A stretch of 42,263 nucleotides of DNA from Ectocarpus siliculosus (lineage: Eukaryota; Sar; Phaeophyceae; Ectocarpales; Ectocarpaceae): the NCBI GenBank assembly GCA_000310025.1, contig FN648379.1:43893-86155 (forward strand), written 5' to 3'. Below the pieces are notes generated by a model, which did no database searches, was not told the origin of the DNA, and worked only from the letters and a program-made list of their open reading frames with translations. Shown piece after piece: positions 33,557 through 42,263 of the stretch (positions within the stretch are counted from its first letter, which is position 1; each line of letters opens with the position of its first letter). A program made the position numbers and the translations under genes.

Positions 33557-34530
33557 CCGGGGATGAAAATGACGTATCCCCGGGTTTTCGACACCATGGG
33601 TAGGGATGGGTTTTCCCTCCATGACCTGTATTGCGTGCTCTGTGCGTTCGAATCGAGGCAGAACAACCAGTTTGGTGCATGAATGTGTTATTCCAGTCAG
33701 TAGACGACTCGAGAAAAAAAAATCACGGCGAAATGAGTTCTCTACGTAAAATGGTGCTTGGTCAAATATGGGTACTTTTTCCTGATTTAGCATGCCGCCA
33801 ACGGTAAGAACTCACGCCGAACACCGCCGAACTGTATCCACCATTGAGGAATACTCATTCATCCCCACGACACAACCTTTGGAGGGGACCTTTCAACACG
33901 ATTGAGAAACATGTTGGGAAAAAAAAAAAAAAAACACCCCGGGGACAGAAACACCGCGTCCCCGGGGGTTTTCGGTCAAAACCTGTGCATCCCTCCCCCC
34001 CCGGTACAGGAACGCACGAACGTCACCATCAAATAGGGTAAGAACCACACGACGTTCTACAGGGTATGTTTCGACTGTACGCACAATTCCACGCCCATTG
34101 GAGCACACCTGATGATATATTAAAGGTCAAATAAGGATATGTTTTCCTGATTGTAGGCTTGCCGCTACGGTAAGAATTAACGCCGAAAACAACTGTAGTT
34201 TCAAAACACCTTTGCACCCCCGCGACCAGCGCTTCTGAGGGTACCTGTAAGCATGTGAAAAAAATCTATCGCAAAAAAAAACAAAACACACACACACACA
34301 CAGGTCACCCGGGGACAAAACGATGATATCCCCGGGTTCGGTTCAAAACCTGTGCATCCTGCCCCCACGGTGCTGGCACGCCCTAAAATCACCGTCGCAT
34401 AGCCTACGAACCACGTGCGACGTTCTACAGGGTGCATATCGACTCCGGGTACAACTTCATGACCATTTGGTCGTGTCCGATTCAAATATGAACCTGTCAG
34501 GACACGTGAGAAATATCCATACTGCTACAC
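33557..34530. repeat. three ~375-bp tandem units, each with a GC hairpin
   Basis: Hairpins with 8-9-bp CCCCGGGGA-type stems and 11-13-nt loops start at 33557, 33937 and 34308 (spacing 380 and 371). After each hairpin comes gtttt/ttcgg-type sequence. Units 2 and 3 share caaaacctgtgcatcc and cgttctacagggt. Units 1 and 2 share ggtcaaata...ttttcctgatt...acggtaagaa...cgccgaa. Poly-A runs precede the hairpins. The units have diverged far more in the flanks than in the hairpin. No ORF is conserved among them. Confidence 0.8.
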
Positions 34531-34609
34531 GTCGACAACGGGTGTCGGCGTCCGTTGTCGTCCAACCCTGGACACGGAGGGCGCTGGCTGACGTTCCGAC
34601 AAAGTCGTC

Positions 34610-34856
34610 CCTTCTGCTCCAGTCACCCGGCCGCGCCCAGCCACCCGGCCGCGCGCCCCCCCCCGGCCACGCGCTCCCACCCCGTCTCCACGACCAACAC
34701 CGCGGCCCCCGCCTCCCTCCCCCCGCCCGCTCGTCTCACCCCCCCCCCCCTCCCGCGCCCTCCTGCCCGCCCCCGTCCCCTTCCCGCGCTCTCTCCGTGT
34801 CCGCCTCGCCCTCCCCTTTCCTCTCCCCTCCCTCCTCCCCGCCCCCGTCTCTGTAG
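34610..34856. repeat. strand-asymmetric C/T-rich tract
   Basis: About 240 bp with very few A and scattered G, read as a Gly/Arg-rich frame on the minus strand. It lies directly downstream of the transposase remnant's last conserved residues. It is low-complexity DNA and not a credible coding region. Confidence 0.75.
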
Positions 34857-34910
34857 GGGTGGGCGCTCCTCTCGCCGCTCTTTCTTCTTCGCTGTGCCCT
34901 TCAGCCGGCC

Positions 34911-35557
34911 CAGCGCCCGCTCCTTGTTCACAGGCCACAAGCCCGCCCCAGCGAGTGATGATTTATTTATCTCCGGTGTAAAGCTCAATTTCCAAGCATC
35001 CGCGATCACGCCGGGGGCATGTCGCGTTTCAGCGGCAACAACCCGCCGGAGTTGTGGAAGAAGGACGCCAAAACTTTGGTCACCGATTTCTTAAAGCGTC
35101 CGAAGGCGACATCCAAGGGCTGGGTGATGTGCGACGTGTGGGAGGGTAGCTGGAACAAGATGATTTTGAGATTCATGGCCAGCCTGATTACCTCCACGCT
35201 CACGTGTGATGCATGTCCATCGAGCAAGAGTATGTGGGGTTTTCCGTCGAGCAACCCTCGGTCGCCGAGCTGCTTGTGGAAATCCTTCAAGTAGGCGATG
35301 AATACGTTTGTTTCCCTGCATGAACGAAGAATCCGTACAGGTGTACCTCGCACCCTCCGGGCCGTTTCGCTCTACAAACCAATCGGCCTGAAGTCGTTGC
35401 CCTTTGAAGATAATGGTTGGTGCCCAGGTGTGACCATCAGCGCTGATGGTAGCGACCACGGTGGTGTTCTCTCTCGAGTTGGAGCGCATCGAACCAACCA
35501 CCTTCTGCCCTGATTCCGCTAACGCCTTCGTCGTCTTGGTTCCTTGCGGGGTGGTAC
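34911..35557 (-). pseudogene. pogo/Tigger-type DDE transposase fragment, frameshifted
   Basis: Minus-strand pieces read in order. The first is SRENTTVVATISADGHTWAP then TIIFKGQ and GARYTCTDSSFMQ (from ~35557). The next, in another frame from ~35320, is NVFIAYLKDFHKQLG, HILLLDGHASHVSVEVI and FQLPSHTSHITQPLDVAFG. After a further break near 35008 comes VIADAWKLSFTPEINKSS then GLWPVN. This order is the DDE_1 superfamily endonuclease of pogo-like elements, with the LLDGHxSH and SHxxQPLD signatures. At least two frame breaks make it non-functional. An AG acceptor-like site at 35558 may mark an upstream exon, which I could not find. Confidence 0.85.
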
Positions 35558-35871
35558 CTGCAACGGGAACGCGTATGTGAGGGTCGGGGCGGGGCGGGGG
35601 GGGCGTTAGCCTAGTCGATCTAATGGATCGTCACAATTACCAGCAGTAGTGTACGCACGCACCCAAGCGTTTACAGTCAATATCGTGCGCGCCAAGCAAC
35701 GGGGGTGGACGGGGGGGGGGACACGCGGTGGCCCTTTTTCATTTATTTTCGTGCGGCGAGGGCTTTCAACCTACGCAGTCTACCGTCATTTTGGCGGTAG
35801 CTGGACGAGGCAACCGGGATGATAGCAAAAGCAGGGTGCTGTTCTGTGTGCTTAGTCTTGATTTACTTCTG

Positions 35872-35893
35872 TAGACTAGTCTAGACTAGTCTA
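35872..35893. repeat. perfect 22-bp palindrome
   Basis: The sequence is self-complementary over 22 bases, built from tandem tctagac/actagt units. It lies between the transposase remnant and the MITE-like element and could be a terminal or target-derived structure. Confidence 0.8.
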
Positions 35894-36012
35894 GTCGAAT
35901 TTTTTTCATGTATGTGTTGGCACATGCATCTACTAAAAATCGCCCTTAGGTTACACGTTCGTCGCCGCAGGTTCCCTCGAACTAGATTGGCCAGCACATT
36001 TTGTTTGGGAAT

Positions 36013-36245
36013 GGACAAAAGTGGGTATACCCACGCCATTCTCGGACAAAAGTGGGTACTCGAAAATCCAGCGCGCGGGCTCTCCATAGGCGACCCCCAA
36101 ACGACTAAAAACCCCATTCTGACACCTGGGTGGCACAGCCAGGGACCATACACAGCACGGGCATCGATTTTTCCCAAGGTCATGTACCCACTACTTGTGT
36201 CTGTATTTTGACCCACTTTCGTCCAAATTGTACCCACTTTTGTCC
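36013..36245. mobile_element. MITE-like element with doubled inverted ends
   Basis: The 15-mer ggacaaaagtgggta occurs at 36013 and 36044. Its exact reverse complement is at 36231-36245, with a two-mismatch reverse copy at 36210-36224. A 14-bp palindrome gtgggtatacccac overlaps the first copy. The ~150-bp interior has no ORF of note. Subterminal repeats in inverted order are typical of small non-autonomous DNA transposons. Target-site duplications were not resolved. Confidence 0.65.
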
Positions 36246-36996
36246 ACTTTACATACGGACGGCGGAAATCGAGCGGAAATCGACCTCCACGTCACCGCAC
36301 GGCAGAACATCGAATAGCCTCGGAACGTCTCAGAACTTCCCAACACCGTATCCGTGGCATCTTTCCTATCCATGGCTGTAGACTGCGGACCGACCACGGA
36401 GGAACATGTCAGAAACATGCCAGACCCCTTTGGTACAGTACCGGCACGGGAAGATACTGCTACAGTTCCACCGATTGTCCCGCCGATTTCATTTGACCGG
36501 CCATAACTTCATCAATAATAGGTATTTTTAATTTTTTTTTTTTAGTATTGATCTCCATCACAAATGCCACAAGATTTGTTCAGGGACCAAATCGATTTGA
36601 GACGTTTCTGAGAATTCGTGGTTTTCGTATAGGTTTTTCGAGGCGTTTTTGGGAGGGAGGGGATGAAACTTTTCGTCCAATATCTCGATAACCACTATCG
36701 TAATCATGCCGTTTTTTTTTTGTTCTTGGTTGATATCGGCGGGGTTTGAGTAGGCGAACGCGATGGCGCCCTAAAAAAAACACACACACACACAAACTTA
36801 ATAAGTAGATATACACATTTGAAGGGGGGCACAAGAGATTGTACCCCCCTTTTCTGGTCGCAAAACTTATCGTTCAACGCTTTTGACATTTCGTTGTTTT
36901 CGCTTCATCGTTGGGAAAACCCTGTATTTACACTCGATAACACTCCCTCGCACTACTTTTTACGATTGTCAAAATTCTACAACAATACTACCGATC
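36246..36996. other. gap with poly-A/T and CA runs
   Basis: Contains T runs near 36527-36542 and 36712-36721 and a (CA)n tract at 36780-36795. No gene is seen. The final part lies downstream of the minus-strand ORF that follows. Confidence 0.5.
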
Positions 36997-37866
36997 TTAT
37001 CGACCGGGAGGGAAACGCAGCCGGTCCAAAAAAAAAAACGGACAACAAACTTCGTGGACAACCCGACACCGACAGAAGCAAATGTCGAGCCCAGCAGACG
37101 TTGCTGCAACTGCACTCTGGCACTCCTTCACAACGGCGCGGAAGTACTCGATTCCTTTCTCCCAGCCAGCCTTGCGTGCAGCGGACGCCAAGGCTTCCTT
37201 CTCCAGCTGCGATCTATGCTTTACGAGCTTGCGCAGAGCCTCTGCCCTTCGCACACCCCTGTTGCTCTGGCGCTTGAGGAACGCCTGTCGCCAGTCCTTC
37301 TCATGTCTGTTCACTTCTCGCGCCGCATCAAACATCGCGCTTGAGAGGTCCCGCACATGCAAGCCAGCAAACGCCAGGTGGACTTGCTCCACGCGCGCCT
37401 GGTATGTTTCCATCATTGCACGCAACCTCTTCCGGCTGAAGCTTCCCTTCGGTCGGCCAGCCCCTTCACGTGCTGCCTGCTTTGCACGTGGTGGAGGCAC
37501 TGGGAGGATCTCGGCCGGGGGTTGACAGTCCCGCGGCCGTTTTTCTCGAGGAGGGGGTGTGACGTTGCTCTGGCGCCCCGCATCTTCTGTGGAGAGAACG
37601 GCGCTACCGCTAGAAGAAGACGGCCGCCACGCAGTAGCGAACTTTGCTTCGGCCGACCAGTCACGTGCCTTTTCGTTTGACTTTGGGTACTTGATGCAGT
37701 CGCTGTAGTACCAGCTGCTGCTGGAACCATCCGCGAGGTCTGCTGTCAGCTGCAGACGATACATTTTCGGGCTCTTCACTTGACGCACACCGGTCAACGT
37801 AGAACCACGCCTAGTCAGGGCTTCCCTGATGGCCGCATGGGCCTCAGGGCGAAGCATGGAGGTCAT
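36997..37866 (-). CDS. hypothetical 289-aa basic protein with AT-hook-like motif
   Basis: Single-exon ORF, ATG at 37866 and TGA at 36997. The N-terminal ~85 residues look folded (MYRLQLTADLADGSSSSWYY, then SDCIKYP). A Pro-rich linker follows, then GAGRPKGSFSRKR, an AT-hook-like GRPKGS core (~135-147). Next is a long basic, helix-prone segment (~150-260) rich in Arg, Glu and Ala, likely a coiled coil. The last ~25 residues (CCPFFFLDRLRFPPGR) look unlike the rest and may be read-through of a missed intron or stop. DNA binding is inferred from the motif. I recognise no named family. It lies between transposon remnants and is divergent from the OTU-like gene, so it could be a transposon accessory protein. 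Confidence 0.55.
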   Translation of the reverse strand: MTSMLRPEAHAAIREALTRRGSTLTGVRQVKSPKMYRLQLTADLADGSSSSWYYSDCIKYPKSNEKARDWSAEAKFATAWRPSSSSGSAVLSTEDAGRQSNVTPPPREKRPRDCQPPAEILPVPPPRAKQAAREGAGRPKGSFSRKRLRAMMETYQARVEQVHLAFAGLHVRDLSSAMFDAAREVNRHEKDWRQAFLKRQSNRGVRRAEALRKLVKHRSQLEKEALASAARKAGWEKGIEYFRAVVKECQSAVAATSAGLDICFCRCRVVHEVCCPFFFLDRLRFPPGR

Positions 37867-38174
37867 GGGCGTGCAGTGCGTGCACCGCTAGCTTGTTTTG
37901 TTTTCAGCCGTTGGGGCTGATGTGGGCAATTTTTTTAAAAATCTTGTTCCAGATTTTTGCGCCATGCTGTCAAAAAGGTTCGGAAATGGAACCAACGCCA
38001 TAAAATAGAACAGAAACAGAGCGTCAATTATCTGCAGTTTTTTTCGGTGGGTTCGCCGTAGTTGTCGAGATATGGAGGTATGGAGGGTTCAGTGGAGTAA
38101 AGTACCTTCGCTGGCGATGGTAATAGGTCCATAACTCTTGATCCAGAGCGAACCAACCGCTTTTGAAAGGCTTA

Positions 38175-38203
38175 TTCGAAAGCTAATGGCGAGAGCTTTC
38201 GAA
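38175..38203. repeat. perfect 10-bp-stem hairpin
   Basis: Arms ttcgaaagct and agctttcgaa enclose the 9-nt loop aatggcgag. The stem is perfect and short-looped, typical of a binding site or foldback relic. No gene is linked to it. Confidence 0.7.
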
Positions 38204-39508
38204 CGCACATTTGTTTGTCGCCCAATTCTTTCGACAACCCTTTCAAAACAATCACCCCGCCCGAAAAATGTGGGACAATCGGTGGAACTGCTGTATACCC
38301 GCGGCAAACTCGCCACATATAAATGCGTGACACACAACGGACAACAACAAAACAAAAACAACGGGCGCGCATACAGAACAAAAAGATGCGCATACAGCAG
38401 CACAGACGACGCACACACGCCCACACACGCAAAAAACAACAACCACCATGACGAGTGCACACCGACTCTCGTGAGGGCAGCAACACAGCATGTCGAGGCA
38501 GTTTGCTGCGCAACATGTGTCTGTCGGTCGTCTCTTCGCTCGCTGTCCGTCCAACTCACACACTCCTTTGCGGCTCTTTCCGTTACACCAGGCACAGGTT
38601 TATTGCTCTGTCTGTCGCTTCGCTCTCTGTCTGGATCTCACGCTCTCCTTTCTTTGCGATCACACGAGATCATCATCTCTGCTGTCTCTCTGTATCTCAC
38701 ACCCTGCATCATCAAGTCAAGTCTGCTGTATTGTACGGGCCCGTCAGGGATTTCCGCAAGATTCTCCGCCTGCGTTCTCCGATTTTCCGTTTTCCCGACC
38801 TCGGCAACCTTGCGCAGCTATCTATCTCGCTTTCTTCATCGCACACGCGCTCGCACCCCCCGTCCTCTTCTTACTCCGCCGACAGCAGCACCCTCCACTG
38901 CCTACCAACACCCACCTATCTACGTGTAAAACATATCTATGCAATACATTGTATTGTGATATGGGTGTGTTTATTTTTATTTGTGATTTTTTTTCAGGTT
39001 TGGGGAGAGTACATACTGTAGTCTACATATATCTGCAAGAAGAAGAGCTGGCTGCACGTGGGTTATTATGAACACGGGTTGACACGGGCAACTCTTGTCA
39101 ACGAAAATAATCTGAAACTGAAGTACACCCTCTATGCGCTTATACGATGCCCGACCCTTAAGAAGGCTTGTTTCACGACGGCGGCGGAGCAGTGATGTGA
39201 TAGGGTAATCCCACAATTTGACAGTTTACACGCCGTCCTCGTGGTTTCATCGGGATAGAGCCAAATATCCGAATGGATTGCAAACTCCGGTTCAGGTGTT
39301 GGTGCGTCCCATCACCAGAAAAAAAGCCCTTTTCATGATTTCATCGGGAATTAACCCTTACGTGACTACACCCCCGAATCGGGCATGTTAGCAGGCACGA
39401 TAACTCTTATATGCGACAACTTTCGAACCGAATTGAGCTGTGGATACCTGCGTCGACGACGGCTCGACGGTACGACTAGACCGCTCGAAAAGAAACAAAG
39501 TAACGACC

Positions 39509-39531
39509 GGGGACAGAAACAGCACGTCCCC
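39509..39531. repeat. distant copy of the GC hairpin found at 33.5-34.3 kb
   Basis: The stem ggggac/gtcccc with loop agaaacagcac closely matches the hairpin of unit 2 at 33937-33967 (ggggacagaaacaccgcgtcccc). The flanks differ. It lies ~180 bp before the start chosen for the OTU-like gene. Confidence 0.65.
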
Positions 39532-40756
39532 TATACAGAAAATTGAAAGCCTGGGAGTTGCAATGCTCCGCAGCACCCTGCATCCCGCGCTGCTGCTGTG
39601 CTGCTGTGGACCTCAGTCCAGCACGCAGAAACGCGATAATGATGCTGTTTTTCCTCCTGCTTGTTGCGATTTTTCGCACGAGCGCTATGGACGGGGTTCC
39701 TGTGTATCACGTTCGCAAGGAACAGGAGCTAGCTCCCCAGCCGGCTGCGTTGGGCCAACGGGTACAGCAGCACATCGATGGATCTGCGTCGCGCATCATT
39801 TGCAGCACAGAATTGACAAGAGGTGGGAGGGTTATGGTCTTGCCCGACCGCGCTGGTGTGTATACCGTAAAGCCGGATGGCCACTGCGGGTTTAGTGCGA
39901 TGTCCGCGGGTCTGCAGGTTTGCCTCGGTAGAACAAGGGCCGCCCCCACCCCAGAGAAACATGAGGAGCGTGGTCGCCCGTCGAGCCACGGAACATGTTC
40001 TTGGCGCATCCGGTGTTGAGGACTTGACAGCTGTACTCTCACCAGACCAGCTTGGGCGGGCCCGGAGTGTGCGTATACCGGATGTTTTAGGAGCTGCCGT
40101 GGAAGAAATGACGGCGCCGGAGGATAAGACGGTCGGTTGGTTTCGCGAGAAAGCCCAGCTAAGTGCAACAACAAAATGGATTGACGTGACCTGGTTCTCT
40201 TTTCTGGCGTCGGAGTACGGGGTGAACATCATGTTGTGGGAGCCAAGCCCCACGTACGGCACAGTTCAGCCGTACTCAGCAGCCCTCACGGCAGGCATGT
40301 TCTTGTTCGAGAAAAAAGACAAAATGGACGAGGAGGGGGATCGCTGGGTGCATCTGCTCTATCGGAAACACGACGATCCGTGGGCAGCGCGCGAGGGTGT
40401 AGGTGAGGCAGGCCATAAACAGCACAACCACTTCGACCGTCTGCAGCTTGGACTCAACGTACATACTTCCTTCATCGATGTCGTCAGAGTTGCAAAGGAG
40501 AAAGCGCTAGGAATGGCGGCGCCGGTGCCGTCGGCGAGCGCCACGGCCGGGAAGAAAGCGCCAGGGTCCGCAAAGGTGGACGGAGAAGAGGTGGACGATC
40601 CCGAGTTCAGCATGAGACCAAGCGGCAGCAACAGCAACAACAGCAGCAGCAGCAGCCGGCAAGCGGAGGGAAAGGCTGCAGCGGGAAAGAAAAGCAAGGC
40701 GAAGATCGGGAGTAAGGTCGGGGTGAAGCGACCAACCGAGAGGCAGCCAGGGGACA

Positions 40757-40855
40757 GCAAAGAGGCACAAGGCGGGGGGTGCACCGGGGAAGCAGCGCAA
40801 GGCGGTTGGTGTGCCGGGGAAGCGCAAGGCGGGGGGTGCACCAGGGGAGGGGAGG
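40757..40855 (+). repeat. 27-30-bp coding tandem repeat
   Basis: Three imperfect units of the form gcgcaaggcggggggtgcac followed by cggggaa lie at about 40764, 40791 and 40818. In the frame that continues downstream they read KAGGAPGK / KAVGVPGK / KAGGAPGE, a Lys-Gly-Pro linker. Read in the alternative frame they give QGGGCTGE-type repeats and a stop at 40891. Confidence 0.8.
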
Positions 40856-41107
40856 GGTGCCGCAAAGAAATGCAAGAGTACGCCGACGGGTAGGAGGAAA
40901 TCGGTGAAGAGCAACGGCCAAGTAGACGAAGCCAACTATGATTCCGACGGCAGCATCGGGGGGGGGGACCACGAGCGAACCCAGGGCTCCTTCGCTAGCA
41001 TGTCGCAGAACGAGAAGAAGGTGGTGGCCGCCATGAAGAAGATCCAGGAGCTCAAGTACAGGCGGGCGTACTTGCTGAGCAACAAGAGGAGGGCGCGGGG
41101 TCTAAAG

Positions 41108-41738
41108 GTGGGTTTGTGTTCGTGTAGACTTTTCTCTTGGCATTTTCCAGGCGAATAGGCGGACCTAAGAGAAGACGACGATTTATGGTGGTGCAAAAGT
41201 TGAGTCCGATAAATAGTGCGAATCAATACTGCTGTAGCAGTTTCTTGCGTTTTTTTTTTCGCTTGGAATACCGAGTAGAGAGTGCCCTATCAACGCTGAA
41301 CAAACGCGTGTCTAGGTAGGCACTTTGTTTCGCCTCGTGTGGTCGCTAGTCTCTACCAAAAATAATCTTAGAAGTGTTGGTAAAAAGCACCTGGTTGCTT
41401 GCATGATCATGTTGACGCCTCCGTGCCTGGCTCCTGTTGCTCAACACGGGTGTGGTTTCCAATGTTGGCAGGGGGGCAACGAATGTCGAGTTCACGATTC
41501 GGAGTATGTAAATGCATGTGCGTGACCTGAACACCCTACTGGCCCTGTATGGTGTTACTTTTGATCGCCGTGTCAGTTTCATGTGAATCTCTCGCTCGCT
41601 CGATTCGTAGGTGTTAGTGACACCGTCGCCTCGTACGACTTTATTTTTTTTCGGATGATTGAACACAACACGGCAGGGTATGAATTGACACACCTGCCGC
41701 TCTGTTTCCGCTGTTTGCCGACGACGTGCTCAACCCAG
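41108..41738 (+). other. intron of the OTU-like gene, 631 bp
   Basis: Donor AAG|GTGGGT, acceptor CAACCCAG. Removing it fuses KRRARGLK to LKAIRDREKERLKK, a continuous basic coiled-coil reading. No feature is seen inside. Confidence 0.75.
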
Positions 41739-42161
41739 CTCAAGGCCATACGCGACAGGGAGAAGGAGAGGCTCAAGAAAGCGGCAGAAAAGGAAAAAGA
41801 AAACCAGCTTCGGCCGCGGCAGGAGGTGGAGGAGGAGGAGCGACAAGAGAGAGAGGAGCTAGAGAAGCAGCAGCAGCAGGAGCAGGAGGAGTTGAAAGCT
41901 GAGGCGGAGGAGTACCCGGAGGTGGCGTGGACTGACCGCGGCATTCCTGACTTTGCGGGAACGACGGACCACAAGAAGAGAACCCGGCGGCAAGCGGTCA
42001 GCGCTGCTTCGCTGTCGGCGTCCGCGCGATCGAAGTTGCCCTCTCTCGATACCTTCATGGGCGGCCGCGACGAGAACGGAGAGTTCCCGCTGAGTGGTTT
42101 GATGAAGACGTGCTTCAACATGATGTTCCCCGACAAGGCAGTAGATCTTTTCGTGCAAAAG

Positions 42162-42263
42162 GTGAGCATTGGTGTTTTCGTGTGGTCGCATTCCTTATTA
42201 AGTTGCACTCGAACAACTCAGTAGGGGGGTTGCACGCAAGTAAGAGACCGAGCCGTTATGCGT
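42162..42263 (+). other. start of next intron of the OTU-like gene (right edge)
   Basis: Begins GTGAGC after exon coding DLFVQK. The gene is expected to continue beyond the window. Confidence 0.6.

Larger units (their letters stand above)
37867..39686. other. 1.8 kb between divergent ORFs
   Basis: Would hold the upstream regions of the 289-aa ORF (minus) and the OTU-like gene (plus). A 263-codon plus ORF (38138-38929) overlaps equally long minus ORFs and is Ser/Leu/Thr/Arg-rich low complexity, so it is not accepted. Hairpins at 38175-38203 and 39509-39531 are listed separately. Confidence 0.45.
39687..42161 (+). pseudogene. OTU-like cysteine protease + coiled-coil protein, two frame breaks, runs off right edge
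   Basis: The reading path is 39687-~39947, then +1 frame to ~40752, then +1 frame to 41107, GT-AG intron (41108-41738), then 41739-42161 ending at AAG|GTGAGC. An OTU-like core is suggested by VKPDGHCGFSAMSAGLQ (Asp/Cys motif), WFSFLASEYGVNIMLWEP and a terminal HNHFDRLQ that would supply the histidine. Next come a Ser/Asn run, a Lys-rich linker with APGK-type repeats, and KKVVAAMKKIQELKYRRAYL. After the intron lies a Glu/Lys/Gln coiled coil, then EYPEVAWTDRGIPDFAG and GEFPLSGLMKTCFNMMF. OTU enzymes cleave ubiquitin chains; OTU-like domains also occur in transposon proteins. Each break sits at a homopolymer (C5 at 39943-39947, G4 at 40750-40753), so it may be an intact gene with base-call errors. 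An optional hydrophobic leader lies upstream in frame (from 39636). Confidence 0.6.

Noticed and set aside
33600-33670. gttcgaatc, similar to a tRNA B box
   Set aside because: No A box at the right distance and no cloverleaf; the region belongs to the ~375-bp repeat unit.
35310-35316. GGGAAAC heptamer on the minus strand at the transposase frame break, a classic -1 slippery site
   Set aside because: It is in the right register for -1 slippage, but the downstream transposase frame is +1, so programmed -1 frameshifting would not join the two parts.
38138-38929. 263-codon plus ORF
   Set aside because: Overlapped by similar-sized ORFs on both strands, Ser/Leu/Arg/Thr-rich, no domain. It probably reflects low stop density in C/T-rich DNA.
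39918-39954. 37-nt GT-AG mini-intron that would also repair the first frame break of the OTU-like gene
   Set aside because: Phase works (CAG|AGA), but other introns here are 170 bp or longer and the acceptor context is ordinary C-rich coding sequence. A one-base homopolymer indel is simpler.

Overview
The window is nuclear DNA of a eukaryote with spliced genes. Coding exons are GC-rich, introns range from about 0.2 to 3.4 kb, and intergenic space is full of decayed transposons and simple repeats. The gene style (large GC-rich exons with CTG/GCA triplet runs, long introns, a P-class PPR protein, an ERV1 without N-terminal cysteines, a LINE) fits a stramenopile, most likely a brown alga resembling Ectocarpus. 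That placement is inference; no marker gene proves it.

Layout. (1) 1-6.2 kb, minus strand: the first three coding exons of a CAMK-like protein kinase with an acylation-type N-terminus; the rest lies beyond the left edge. Its 3.4-kb second intron uses a GC donor and carries a ~0.55-kb direct duplication around a ~220-bp hairpin, plus a ~70-bp tandem array. (2) 6.6-9.4 kb, plus strand: a dead LINE with recognisable reverse-transcriptase motifs. (3) 9.4-13.9 kb: no supportable gene; one T-rich hairpin and a 72-bp tandem duplication. (4) 13.95-19.86 kb, plus strand: a six-exon secreted protein of 304 aa with two KNH/Kre9-like domains and an Asp/Ser tail. (5) 22.05-24.41 kb, minus strand: a three-exon ERV1/ALR sulfhydryl oxidase of 173 aa. 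(6) 25.49-31.03 kb, plus strand: a seven-exon PPR protein of 1178 aa, head-to-head with ERV1. (7) 31-42.3 kb: a transposon-rich area. It holds a 61-nt palindrome, three ~375-bp repeat units each with a GC hairpin, a broken pogo-like DDE transposase, a MITE-like element, a 289-aa ORF with an AT-hook-like motif, and a plus-strand OTU-like protease/coiled-coil gene. The last is broken at two homopolymers and runs off the right edge.

Exon junctions of the kinase, KNH-like, ERV1 and PPR genes were set by reading phase and splice consensus, and all reading frames close. ERV1 (mitochondrial intermembrane-space oxidative folding) and the PPR protein (organellar RNA binding) both serve organelles and share a 1.08-kb 5' region, so co-regulation is possible. 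The best candidates for something undescribed are the OTU/coiled-coil gene with its neighbours, the intronic hairpin in the kinase, and the acidic-tailed KNH-like secreted protein.
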